Below are positions 35,002 through 42,367 of a DNA stretch of 64,000 bases, one piece after another. Under the pieces are notes generated by a model. That model worked only from the letters and a program-made list of their open reading frames with translations. It was not told where the DNA came from and searched no databases. Every line of letters starts with the position of its first letter. The first letter of the stretch is position 1. Made by a program: the position numbers and the translations under genes. The stretch spans positions 310,001 to 374,000 of the forward strand of contig CAVSMR010000003.1 in assembly GCA_963729115.1 (NCBI GenBank), given 5' to 3'. The stretch comes from Actinophytocola sp963729115 (GTDB lineage: Bacteria; Actinomycetota; Actinomycetes; Mycobacteriales; Pseudonocardiaceae).

Positions 35002-35263
35002 CCCGTCGCGTCGCGGCCGTCTTCTTCGCCGCGGGCTTGGCGAGCGACCACTTGAGCTCCAGCTCGAGCTCGACCTCGTCGTCCTCGATCTCGATCTCGA
35101 TCTCGCAGCGGACCTGGTCGGGCACGTGCACCTTGAGCGTGCTCGCGCCCAGCGCCAGCTCCACCTTCTCGCCGTCGGCGAGCGCCGCGGCGAGAGCGGC
35201 GAGCCGCCGGGCGGCCTCGGCGCGGGTGAGCAGCTCCGCGCGCTTGACCTCCACATCGGACAT
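34958..35263 (-). CDS. amphi-Trp domain protein
   Basis: A 101-residue protein starting after AAAGGA. It shows the amphi-Trp domain: a helix LLTRAEAARRLAALAAALAD, then alternating acidic-hydrophobic strands CEIEIEIEDDEVELELELKW. The tail is basic (AAKKTAATRRVTPAAGRRGRG), so it may touch nucleic acid or membranes. The family is common beside stress genes in haloarchaea and actinobacteria; its function is unknown. Confidence 0.88.
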   Translation of the reverse strand: MSDVEVKRAELLTRAEAARRLAALAAALADGEKVELALGASTLKVHVPDQVRCEIEIEIEDDEVELELELKWSLAKPAAKKTAATRRVTPAAGRRGRGTAR

Positions 35264-35449
35264 GGTGTGGTCCTTTCCGGTGAGCGGGTGATGAGGTCAG
35301 CCGACCACGACGGCGCGGGACGCCGCATCATCCGCCGGGGATGAGGGGTGCTGCTGGCCCGGCCATGTCCTTCTCACCCGGTATGGATGAGGCCGCGCGG
35401 ATCGCCCGGGCCAAATGATGACCGAAACCCCGAGATGGGAGCTAAAACC

Positions 35450-35917
35450 ATGAGCGAACACGCCGTTCACGGCACGGCGGCGGCCGGCGCCGGAGCGACT
35501 CCGCGGACCCGGACCCAGCCGCGCGCGAGGTCCATGTGGGTCGGGTGGTTGTACTTCGGCGGCTCGATGATGGTCCTGCTGGGGACCTTCAACATCATCG
35601 AGGGCCTCGTCGCGCTGTTCAACGACCAGTACTACGTCGCGACCCAGCAGGGGTTGCTCGTCTTCGACATCACCGCGTGGGGCTGGGTCCACCTGATCAT
35701 CGGCGTGGCCGCGGTCGTGGTCGGTGTCGGGGTGTTCACCGGTGCCATGTGGGCCCGCGTCACCGGCGTGATCCTGTGCGGCCTCAACGCGATCGCGCAG
35801 CTCGCCTTCCTGTCCGCGTACCCGTTGTGGGCCGTCATCGTCATCGCCCTCGACGTGCTCGTGATCTGGGCGCTGATCGTGCACGGCGACGAGGCCCGCG
35901 ACGACACGGACTGGTAG
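35450..35917 (+). CDS. DUF7144-like membrane protein
   Basis: A 155-residue protein with a flexible Ala/Thr-rich N-terminus and four transmembrane segments starting at MWVGWLYFGGSMMVLLGTFN. The motif GLVALFNDQYYV and the C-terminal IVHGDEARDD match a small actinobacterial membrane family I remember as DUF7144. The start ATG 35450 lies behind GATGGGAG; ATG 35435 is in frame but would place that element inside the gene. Function unknown, probably stress-linked by position. Confidence 0.85.
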   Translation: MSEHAVHGTAAAGAGATPRTRTQPRARSMWVGWLYFGGSMMVLLGTFNIIEGLVALFNDQYYVATQQGLLVFDITAWGWVHLIIGVAAVVVGVGVFTGAMWARVTGVILCGLNAIAQLAFLSAYPLWAVIVIALDVLVIWALIVHGDEARDDTDW

Positions 35918-35937
35918 CACAAGCCCGCCAACCCCCG

Positions 35938-35969
35938 CCGCGGCGACCAGGACCTCCTGGTCGCCGCGG
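35938..35969 (+). terminator. Terminator between DUF7144 and the MFS gene
   Basis: CCGCGGCGACCAGG and CCTGGTCGCCGCGG form a perfect 14-bp stem around ACCT, followed by TGTTTGTT. It can serve both converging genes. Confidence 0.85.
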
Positions 35970-35995
35970 TGTTTGTTGCGACTGGCCGCGTTCGG

Positions 35996-37510
35996 TCAGC
36001 GGCCCGGGCGGGCCGGCTCCGCGTGGGCGGAACCCGGCATGGTGTGGACGATGCTGGCCGCCGCGGCCGCGCGGTCCACCGGCTGCGCGGGAAGCGGGCG
36101 GTGCCGGCCGTAGAACAGGGCGAGCGGGATGCCGACCGCGGAGACGATCGCCATCAGCAGCGCCGAGCGCGTCACGCCGTCGACGATCGCGTCGGCCGCG
36201 GGGACGTCCGTCGCCGCCGCGTTGGTGCCGTAGATCGTCGCGGTCGCCGCCGTGAGCAGGGCGGCGCCCACGTAGCGCGCCATGTTCGAGATGCCCGACG
36301 CGGAGCCGACCTCGTGCTGGGGCACCGACGACGTCGCCGTCGACGACGCGCATCCGTTGGAGAACGCCATGCCCACGGCGATCGCGACGAGCGGCAGCAC
36401 GAACAACCCGTAGCCCCAGGAGGCGCCGAGGAACATGAGCGCGACGAAGCCGCCGGTGGTGACCACGAAGCCGAGCGCGATCGCCTGCCGGGTACCGATC
36501 CTGGTCGCCACCGTGCTGACGAACGGCGCCATCACGATCAGCCCGGCGGCCGCCGGCAGCGTCGCGAGCCCGGCCTGGAGCGGGGACATGGCCATGCCCG
36601 CGGGGTCCTGGAAGTACAGGCTGATCACGTACATCAGGCCGTTGATCGTGCCCGAGCCGATGAGGATCACGAGCGTCGCGCCGACGAGCAACCCGTTGCG
36701 CAGCAGGCGAAGGTCGACCAAGGGTACCCGCACGTGCCGCTCCACGGCGACGAAGCCGAAGGCCGCCGCGGCGGTGATCGCGAAGCAGACCAGCGTCGCG
36801 GCCGAGCCCCAGCCCCAGGCCGGCCCCTTGCTGAGCGCCAGCACGAACGGCACGAGCGTCGCGGCGATGAGCAGCATCCCGCCGACGTCGATCGTGTGTG
36901 GCCGGTCCGGGTCGCGCGACTCCGGCACCGTGCGCAGCGTCAGCGGGATGCACAGCGCGGCGATCGCGGCGTCGATCCAGAACAACCCCTGCCAGCCCGT
37001 GGAGTCGACGAGCGCGCCGCCGATCAGCGGGCCCGCCGCGGCGCCGGCGGCGGACGCGGCGCCCCAGATGGACACCGCCCGCAGCTGGTCGGCGCCCGAG
37101 CTCGCCACCGACAGCAGGCTCAGCCCGCACGCCAGCAGCGTGGAGCCGGCGGCGCCCTGGATCGCGCGTCCGGCGATGACCCCGCCGCCGGTGCCGGCGA
37201 GCGCGATCAGCGCGCAGGAGACGATGAACAGCAGCAGCGCCCAGATGAACACCTTGCGCCGGCCGGCGATGTCGCCGAGCACGCCGCCGGTCACGATGAC
37301 CGCCGCGCCGACGAGGGAGTAGCCGGTCACCGCCCACTGCAGGGTCTGGGTCGAGCTGCCGGTGTCCTCGCTGATCGCCGGCAGCAGGATCGTCACGGCC
37401 GAGGTGTTCGCGTTGACGATCAGCGTCGAGATGCACGTCACCGCGAGCACTCCCGCGCCGGCCTTCGTGGCGGTGACCGCGGCCGGCGGTCGTGCCTCGT
37501 CTGTGCTCAT
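35996..37510 (-). CDS. MFS transporter, DHA2-type
   Basis: A 504-residue transporter with about 14 hydrophobic segments, the DHA2 (drug:H+ antiporter 2) layout. NANTSAVTILLPAISED in helix 1, GGVLGDIAGRRKVF (motif A) and AAGPLIGGALVDSTGW (motif C) support an exporter. I start it at ATG 37510; ATG 37549 would add 13 residues and neither has a good ribosome site. No regulator adjoins it. The C-terminus is a soluble tail of about 35 residues. Confidence 0.9.
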   Translation of the reverse strand: MSTDEARPPAAVTATKAGAGVLAVTCISTLIVNANTSAVTILLPAISEDTGSSTQTLQWAVTGYSLVGAAVIVTGGVLGDIAGRRKVFIWALLLFIVSCALIALAGTGGGVIAGRAIQGAAGSTLLACGLSLLSVASSGADQLRAVSIWGAASAAGAAAGPLIGGALVDSTGWQGLFWIDAAIAALCIPLTLRTVPESRDPDRPHTIDVGGMLLIAATLVPFVLALSKGPAWGWGSAATLVCFAITAAAAFGFVAVERHVRVPLVDLRLLRNGLLVGATLVILIGSGTINGLMYVISLYFQDPAGMAMSPLQAGLATLPAAAGLIVMAPFVSTVATRIGTRQAIALGFVVTTGGFVALMFLGASWGYGLFVLPLVAIAVGMAFSNGCASSTATSSVPQHEVGSASGISNMARYVGAALLTAATATIYGTNAAATDVPAADAIVDGVTRSALLMAIVSAVGIPLALFYGRHRPLPAQPVDRAAAAASIVHTMPGSAHAEPARPGR

Positions 37511-37656
37511 CCAAGGGATTGTCGGCACTCCCGGCGCCGGCTGGCTCATCCGTCGTGGGTGACCCGCGCTGGTCTCACCCCCGGCGGGGGAGGCGCCCGG
37601 CCGGTCCTGGCCCGAAGGTGGCGGTCGCCGCGAACGCGAACCGACGGGAGAACACG

Positions 37657-38148
37657 ATGACGACGCTGACGGTGTGGAAGTTCGACAGCCCCATGGGGGC
37701 TGACGAGGCGGTCAACACCTTGGGAGCGCTGGCCAAACAGGAACTGATCGCCATCCACGACGCGGCGACGGTGTCCTGGCCGGTGGACGCGAAGAAGCCG
37801 AAGACACGCCAGCTGCGCAACCTCACCGCCGGCGGGGCGATGAGCGGGATGTTCTGGGGCATGCTGTTCGGGCTGATCTTCCTGGTGCCCTTCATCGGCG
37901 CTGCGATCGGCGCGGCCACGGGCGCGCTGGCGGGGTCGCTCGCCGACGTGGGCATCGACGACCAGTTCATCAAGTCGGTCCGGGACCGGATCGAGCCGGG
38001 CACCTCGGCGCTGTTCCTCATGTCGAGCGACGCGGTGGTGGACAAGGTGAAGGCCGCGATGGCCGAGGGTGGGCACAAGCCGGAGCTGCTGCAGTCGAAC
38101 CTGTCCGACGAGCAGGAGAAGGCGCTGCGGGAGATGATGTCGAGCTGA
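37657..38148 (+). CDS. DUF1269 membrane protein
   Basis: A 163-residue protein of the DUF1269 family: an N-terminal ferredoxin-like domain (LTVWKFDSPMGADEAVNTL), a glycine-rich hydrophobic hairpin (GMFWGMLFGLIFLVPFIGAA, IGAATGALAG), and a second domain that begins ADVGIDDQFIKSVRDRIEPG. Homologues are found in general-stress regulons of actinobacteria and in cyanobacterial akinetes. It may insert into or sit against the membrane. It ends in a very strong terminator. Confidence 0.9.
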   Translation: MTTLTVWKFDSPMGADEAVNTLGALAKQELIAIHDAATVSWPVDAKKPKTRQLRNLTAGGAMSGMFWGMLFGLIFLVPFIGAAIGAATGALAGSLADVGIDDQFIKSVRDRIEPGTSALFLMSSDAVVDKVKAAMAEGGHKPELLQSNLSDEQEKALREMMSS

Positions 38149-38153
38149 CCGCG

Positions 38154-38199
38154 AAACCAGGACCCGCCCGGCCACAGCGGCCGGGCGGGTCCTGGTTTT
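38154..38199 (+). terminator. Very strong bidirectional terminator
   Basis: AAACCAGGACCCGCCCGGCC, a five-base loop ACAGC, then its perfect 20-bp complement, ending in TTTT on the plus strand and, from the leading AAA, in TTT on the minus strand. It separates the converging DUF1269 and holin-like genes. Confidence 0.95.
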
Positions 38200-38205
38200 G
38201 GTCTC

Positions 38206-38589
38206 CTACGCGGCCCGCGGTTCGCTCGCGCGCGGGCGCTGGAACCGGTGCAGCACCATGGTCAGGAGCACGGTGAAGATCGTGACCAGCACCGCGGCCA
38301 GGAGCGACCACCAGAAGCCGTCGATCGTCAGCGAGTCCGACAGGAAGTCGAGCAGCTCGAACATGGCCGCGTTGATCACGAGCACGAACAGGCCGAGCGT
38401 TAGCAGCACCAGGGGAGCGGTCAGCAGCGCGAGGATCGAGCCGAGCGTGACGTTCACCAAGGCGTAGAGCGCCGCGACCCACAGCAGCGTCAGCGCGCCG
38501 CCGTTGATGTGGAAGCCGGGCAGCAGCCCCGCGACCAGCCCGATCGCGATCGCGAGTACCACCCAGCTCACCAGCATTCGTCGGAACAT
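38206..38589 (-). CDS. Phage-holin-superfamily-IV membrane protein
   Basis: A 127-residue protein with four transmembrane helices: residues 6-27, 33-52, 54-73 and 90-112. The pattern LLPGFHINGG and LLTLGLFVLVINAAMFELL is that of the PF04020 family (mycobacterial-type holin superfamily IV), which in chromosomes is a resident membrane protein and not a lysis protein. It is the last gene of a four-gene operon that begins at 39840. It ends 7 bp from the terminator. Confidence 0.88.
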   Translation of the reverse strand: MFRRMLVSWVVLAIAIGLVAGLLPGFHINGGALTLLWVAALYALVNVTLGSILALLTAPLVLLTLGLFVLVINAAMFELLDFLSDSLTIDGFWWSLLAAVLVTIFTVLLTMVLHRFQRPRASEPRAA

Positions 38590-38599
38590 CTCGGCCGTC

Positions 38600-39118
38600 C
38601 TATGTGGATTGCCAGGGCGGCGGAGGCATGCCGGGCGCGCCGGCGGTCCCGGGCGCGCCGCCCGGTGGCGGCGTGGGCGTGCGGCGGTAGGCGCTGCGCG
38701 CCACCCCGTTGAGGATCGTCGTGATCGCGATGCCGATCACGAGGTTGATGACCGCGGTGGCCAGCTTGCTCTCCCAGTCGACCGGCAGGCTCAGCGGCAC
38801 CACGACCGCGAGCGCGGTCAGCAGCATCATGATCCAGCTGAAGAACGTCTGGTACCGCGGCGTGGAGACCGACAGGAGCTGCATCAGGCCGGTCGCCGCG
38901 AGCGCGACCACGGCGGCGACGACCGCGTAGGTCGTCGTGTTCGCGTTGCCCCACACGCCCTCGCCCTTCGGCGAGAGCACGGGCACGTCCAGCACGCCCC
39001 GCGACAGCAGGATGCCGACGATCGCGATCAGCGCGGCGACGACCGCCGTCGCCACCCCGCCGGACCACAGCCGCGCGGCGTCGAGGTGACCGGTCCGTGG
39101 TGGCGGCTGCTCCATCAT
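38600..39118 (-). CDS. DUF6069-like membrane protein
   Basis: A 172-residue protein with four transmembrane segments and a proline/glycine-rich tail (TPTPPPGGAPGTAGAPGMPP). ARLWSGGVATAVVAALIAI and GVWGNANTTTYA recall actinobacterial DUF6069. Two adjacent ATGs (39118, 39115) overlap the stop of the upstream microprotein, so translation is coupled. It lies 10 bp before the holin-like gene. No function known. Confidence 0.8.
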   Translation of the reverse strand: MMEQPPPRTGHLDAARLWSGGVATAVVAALIAIVGILLSRGVLDVPVLSPKGEGVWGNANTTTYAVVAAVVALAATGLMQLLSVSTPRYQTFFSWIMMLLTALAVVVPLSLPVDWESKLATAVINLVIGIAITTILNGVARSAYRRTPTPPPGGAPGTAGAPGMPPPPWQST

Positions 39119-39213
39119 CGCCTGCCCCCGATCCGGCGTTCCAGCCGCTCCAGCAACAAGGGTCCGATCATCACCACAGCGAGCAACACGACCACCACCA
39201 TCACGACGGACAC
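39115..39213 (-). CDS. 32-residue membrane microprotein
   Basis: Too short for routine gene calling. A GTG start at 39213, preceded by AGGAACAG, gives MSVVMVVVVLLAVVMIGPLL, then LERLERRIGGRR and a stop that overlaps the DUF6069 start (ATGATG). One hydrophobic helix is followed by an amphipathic basic-acidic tail, typical of small regulatory membrane peptides. The spacing is tight: 6 bp after the HdeD stop and overlapping the next start. That placement in an operon, together with high-GC third positions, makes a real gene likely. Confidence 0.65.
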   Translation of the reverse strand: MSVVMVVVVLLAVVMIGPLLLERLERRIGGRR

Positions 39214-39219
39214 CTGTTC

Positions 39220-39840
39220 CTAACCACGCCCGGCGGCCGAGGACCGGTCGCGCACCGCGTCGATCATCACCACGACCCCGAGCACGATCAGCGACAGCCC
39301 GAGCGTGAGCTCCAGCGTCGCCAGGGAGATCCCCGGCTGCAGCAGCACGACGAACCCGGCGAGCACGCTCAGCACGCCGAGCGCCGCTGCCCAGCCGCGG
39401 CTGCGCCCGGTGTCCCCGCGCACCGCCCCGATCAACGTCAGCACGCCGCTGACGATCCACCAGGACCCGATCAGCAGCGCGATCGCCGCGAGCGTCTGCA
39501 GCGGCGAGCGCAGGCACAGCACCCCGGCCAGCAGCGACAGCGCGCCGAGCAGTCCGAAGAGGACACGGTGCCCGCCACTCTCGTCCGCGTCCGCGAGCGC
39601 CCTGAGAATCTGCACGATCCCGTTCACCAGCAACGTGATCGCGAACAACCACGACACCACCACCAGCGACGCGCCCGGCCAGACCAGCACCCCGATGCCG
39701 ATCAGGACCATGACCGCGCCGTTGAACAGGTGCAGCCCCCAGTGCCGGCCGGTGGTGGTGACCACCTGGTCCCACGTCTCGCTCACCCGCGCGTCCGCGA
39801 GCGGCTGTGCGGCAATGCCTGCCGCCTGCTGTTCGGTCAC
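39220..39840 (-). CDS. HdeD-family acid-resistance membrane protein (copy 1)
   Basis: A 206-residue protein with six transmembrane segments in three repeated pairs, as in HdeD (DUF308): WGLHLFNGAVMVLIGIGVLVWPGASL, then GVLCLRSPLQTLAAIALLIG, and GFVVLLQPGISLATLELTLG, each joined at a WPG/SPL/QPG turn. The start is GTG 39840 behind GGGAGGTGG. It is the first gene of the operon HdeD, microprotein, DUF6069, holin-like. HdeD is linked to acid stress in E. coli; in actinobacteria its role is undefined. A second copy lies at 41756. Confidence 0.88.
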   Translation of the reverse strand: MTEQQAAGIAAQPLADARVSETWDQVVTTTGRHWGLHLFNGAVMVLIGIGVLVWPGASLVVVSWLFAITLLVNGIVQILRALADADESGGHRVLFGLLGALSLLAGVLCLRSPLQTLAAIALLIGSWWIVSGVLTLIGAVRGDTGRSRGWAAALGVLSVLAGFVVLLQPGISLATLELTLGLSLIVLGVVVMIDAVRDRSSAAGRG

Positions 39841-39934
39841 CAGCGCCACCTCCCTCAGAGGACCCCCGGCCCAGGCGCCAGCGTGCGCAATCCCGGTGGC
39901 CGGGCGCATCACCCGGAACAGGTGAGGGCGGCGA

Positions 39935-40840
39935 TCACCGGCCGGGGTCAGCCACCGGGTCAGCGGCCGGTTCAGGTGCGGGATCAGCGGCCGGGTCAGT
40001 GGTTGGGTGAGGCTCGGCCAGCACCGAGTTGAGCACCTGGCCGAACACGACCAGCCGGGCCATGAGCGCGAGCCACACCAGCACCGAGGCAGCCACGCCG
40101 AGGGCGCCGTAGAGCTCCGACGCGCGGGCGAGCTTGCCCGGCAGGTACAGCACGGCCACCAGGTGCAGGCCCTCCACGCCGAGCGCGAGCAGCAGCGCGC
40201 CCGGCCAGGCCTCCCGCCACCGCAGCGGCCACTGCGGGCTCAGCAACGCGATCCCGACCACCGCGTAGACGATCAGCGACGGCAGCGAGATCACCGCGGC
40301 CGAACGGCCGATCGCCGCGGCCACCAACGGCTCGACGATGTTCATCGCGACCACGAACAGCAGCAGGAGGTTGTAGCGCCCGGCGCGGGCGAGCGCCACC
40401 TTCGGCTTGCGGTCGAGCCGGGCCAGCCAGACCCGGTCGTGCACGCGGTCGAGGACGCGGGCGAGGGTGAGCCCCGCCCACATGAGCAGCACCAGGCCGA
40501 TCAGCGCGGTGAGATACCGGCCGTGCTCGGCCTGTTCGCCGACCTGGCCCAGCATGCTCGCGGTCAGCGGGCTCATGCCCAGGTCGTTCACGAGCTCGTC
40601 CGGGGGCCGGGCGGAGGTCTGCGTGAAGCCCAGCGCCGCGGCCGCGATCAGGCAGCACGGCAGCAGCCACACGAAGATCCGGAAGGCGAGCGCCCCGGCG
40701 AGCAGCGTGCCGCCGACCTCGATGTCCCGGCGCACCACCGCGAGCCCGACCGCGAGCGGCCGGTGGTTCCCGGCCATGGTCAGCGCCCGGTCCTGCAGCC
40801 TGCGTGCCCGGCCCACGAGCCCGGTCACCATCGCGTACAC
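39935..40840 (-). CDS. YihY/BrkB-family membrane protein
   Basis: A 301-residue protein with six transmembrane segments in the BrkB/YihY pattern: AGALAFRIFVWLLPCCLIAA, LVLLMWAGLTLARVLDRVHD, and SLIVYAVVGIALLSPQWPLRW. The family was once taken for RNase BN; transport or envelope functions are now assumed. Its last 25 residues are an imperfect Asp-Pro repeat (PAADPAPEPAADPVADP). The start is GTG 40840. Confidence 0.88.
   Translation of the reverse strand: MYAMVTGLVGRARRLQDRALTMAGNHRPLAVGLAVVRRDIEVGGTLLAGALAFRIFVWLLPCCLIAAAALGFTQTSARPPDELVNDLGMSPLTASMLGQVGEQAEHGRYLTALIGLVLLMWAGLTLARVLDRVHDRVWLARLDRKPKVALARAGRYNLLLLFVVAMNIVEPLVAAAIGRSAAVISLPSLIVYAVVGIALLSPQWPLRWREAWPGALLLALGVEGLHLVAVLYLPGKLARASELYGALGVAASVLVWLALMARLVVFGQVLNSVLAEPHPTTDPAADPAPEPAADPVADPGR
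39944..40012. repeat. Short tandem repeat encoding the Asp-Pro tail
   Basis: An imperfect tandem of GGGTCAGCGGCC-like units of 18-24 bp inside the 3' end of the BrkB-like gene, giving the repeated Asp-Pro tail. Likely a length-variable site. Confidence 0.5.
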
Positions 40841-40955
40841 CTCATGGCGGCGGACCGGCGGACCGCCCGGCCCTCGGCCGCCTCGCGGTGCGCCCGCTCT
40901 TGCGCCAACCGGTGCCCGCCGAGCCTGCCCGGCGGAGCGGCACCGGTCGGGGAGC

Positions 40956-41489
40956 TCACGAGGTCGGCGTCGCGGTCACCGTCACCGGCGACTCGTCCGA
41001 GGTCGTCTCCGAGGCCGGCTCGCTCGCATCGCTCGACGACGTGCCGGCACAGATCGCGGCCGCGTCGGTCAGCGCGGCGAACAGCTCGCCCGCGGCCGTG
41101 CGCAGGCCGGCGGTGTCGACCGGTTGCGCGGCCAGCGCGTCCTGGACCTTCTGCAGCGCGCGGCCGGCCTGGTCCAGGTCCGCCTGCGCGTCGGGGCCCA
41201 GCGTCGCTTTCGCATCCTCGAAGGAGGCGGCCAGCGCGGCCGCGACGACCTGCACGTCGCCGGCGGTCGCGTCCCGGGTGACGAACCGGCCGACCTCGGT
41301 GACCAGCTCCTGCGACTTGTCGACGAGGTCCTGGCACGCCGGTACCAGCGACGTGCTCGTGGTGGTCTCGGTGGTGGTCGTGGCGGTCGGCTCCGTGCTG
41401 GGCTGGTCGTTCGCGCCGGACGTGCACCCGGCGAGGGCGAGCAGCGAGCAGAGCGCGGCGGCGAGGTGGCGAACGGTCACGGGGTTCAT
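40956..41489 (-). CDS. Putative lipoprotein
   Basis: A 177-residue secreted protein with a lipobox LALAGC at residues 17-22. A Thr/Ser-rich linker (EPTATTTTETTTSTS) leads to a helical domain with two cysteines: one in VPACQDLVDKSQELVTEV and one in DAAAICAG. The end is again Ser/Thr-rich. The helices resemble a coiled bundle; no known family was recognised. It is probably anchored on the outer face of the membrane and glycosylation of the Thr-rich parts is possible. Confidence 0.82.
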   Translation of the reverse strand: MNPVTVRHLAAALCSLLALAGCTSGANDQPSTEPTATTTTETTTSTSLVPACQDLVDKSQELVTEVGRFVTRDATAGDVQVVAAALAASFEDAKATLGPDAQADLDQAGRALQKVQDALAAQPVDTAGLRTAAGELFAALTDAAAICAGTSSSDASEPASETTSDESPVTVTATPTS

Positions 41490-41562
41490 GGTCGGCGGGT
41501 ACCCCGCGCGGGTGCTTCACATGTTTCGGGTGAGGTACGCCGGTGATCGCGCAGGCAGGGAA

Positions 41563-41598
41563 GTGCCCGGGCGGGTGCTGGTTGGTCCGCCCGGGCAC
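41563..41598. terminator. 12-bp perfect stem in the lipoprotein/HdeD gap
   Basis: GTGCCCGGGCGG and CCGCCCGGGCAC pair perfectly around a 12-base loop. It lies between the divergent starts of the lipoprotein (41489) and HdeD (41756) genes, so it cannot end either of them; it may be an insulator, an RNA structure, or an operator. Confidence 0.4.
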
Positions 41599-41667
41599 GG
41601 GGATGACGGTCTGTTCGGATGCCCGGCCAACGTCCCGCGCGGGCCGGGCACCGCCATCACCTGATTC

Positions 41668-41682
41668 GGGTGAACTTCACCC
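41668..41682. promoter_or_regulatory. Palindrome upstream of HdeD copy 2
   Basis: GGGTGAA-C-TTCACCC is a perfect odd palindrome 74 bp upstream of the HdeD start. CGGGTGA also occurs near 41527 in the same gap, and related CGGGTGA strings occur in the DUF2252/DAGK gap near 33582 and 33606. Confidence 0.45.
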
Positions 41683-41755
41683 GTGGCGGGGGATGGGTTT
41701 TCGCCGTGGTGGGCGGAGGGTGCGCGCGTACCGGTCCACCCAGTGGAGGTGTTCG

Positions 41756-42364
41756 ATGAGTTCAACCGAGTCCGGTGGCTCCGCGATGATGGCCACCCTC
41801 GGCCGTTCCCGTGGCCTGCAGATCGCGTTCGGCGTGGTGACGGCCTTGGCCGGGGCGCTGATCCTGGCCTGGCCGGGCGGCACGCTGGTGGCCGTCGCGG
41901 TGCTGCTGGGCCTGCAGCTGATCATCGGCGGCGTGTTCCGCGCCGTCACGGCGTTCACCTTCGACGCCGACAGCGTGGCCGCGCGGATCCTGTTCCTGCT
42001 GCTCGGCATCCTGCTCGTGATCCTCGGCATCCTGTGCCTGCGCGCGCCGCTGCAGACGATCGCCGTGCTGGTGCTGCTGTTCGGCCTCTCGTGCATCGTG
42101 AGCGGCACGCTGGAGGTGTTCCACGGCTTCACCGGCGGCGGGGGCTGGGCGTTCGTGTCGGGCGCCGTCGGGATCATCGTGGGCATCGTCGTGCTGTCGT
42201 ATCCCGTGTCGTCGGTGTCCACGCTGATCTGGCTGCTCGGCATCGCGCTCGTGGTCATCGGCCTGATCGGGATCATCGGGGCGTTCCGGCCGGATCGCGC
42301 TCCCGCGGCCACGCGCGCGACCCCGCCGCCCACGACCCCGCCGGCGGCCCCGGCCGCCACGTAG
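41756..42364 (+). CDS. HdeD-family membrane protein (copy 2)
   Basis: A 202-residue HdeD/DUF308 protein: six transmembrane segments in three pairs with the turns AWPGGTL, RAPLQT and SYPVSS. A good ribosome site GTGGAGGTG precedes ATG 41756. The tail is Pro/Ala/Thr-rich (ATPPPTTPPAAPAA). GTTTTC and GGGTGC 15 bp apart (41697-41723) could be a sigma-B-type promoter, which would fit stress control, but the match is partial. It converges on the LuxR pseudogene with a 3-bp gap. Confidence 0.88.
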   Translation: MSSTESGGSAMMATLGRSRGLQIAFGVVTALAGALILAWPGGTLVAVAVLLGLQLIIGGVFRAVTAFTFDADSVAARILFLLLGILLVILGILCLRAPLQTIAVLVLLFGLSCIVSGTLEVFHGFTGGGGWAFVSGAVGIIVGIVVLSYPVSSVSTLIWLLGIALVVIGLIGIIGAFRPDRAPAATRATPPPTTPPAAPAAT

Positions 42365-42367
42365 CCG

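Noticed and set aside
35996..37514. Antisense frames of more than 500 codons over the MFS gene
   Set aside because: Compositional shadows; the transporter helices and motifs are on the minus strand in another frame.
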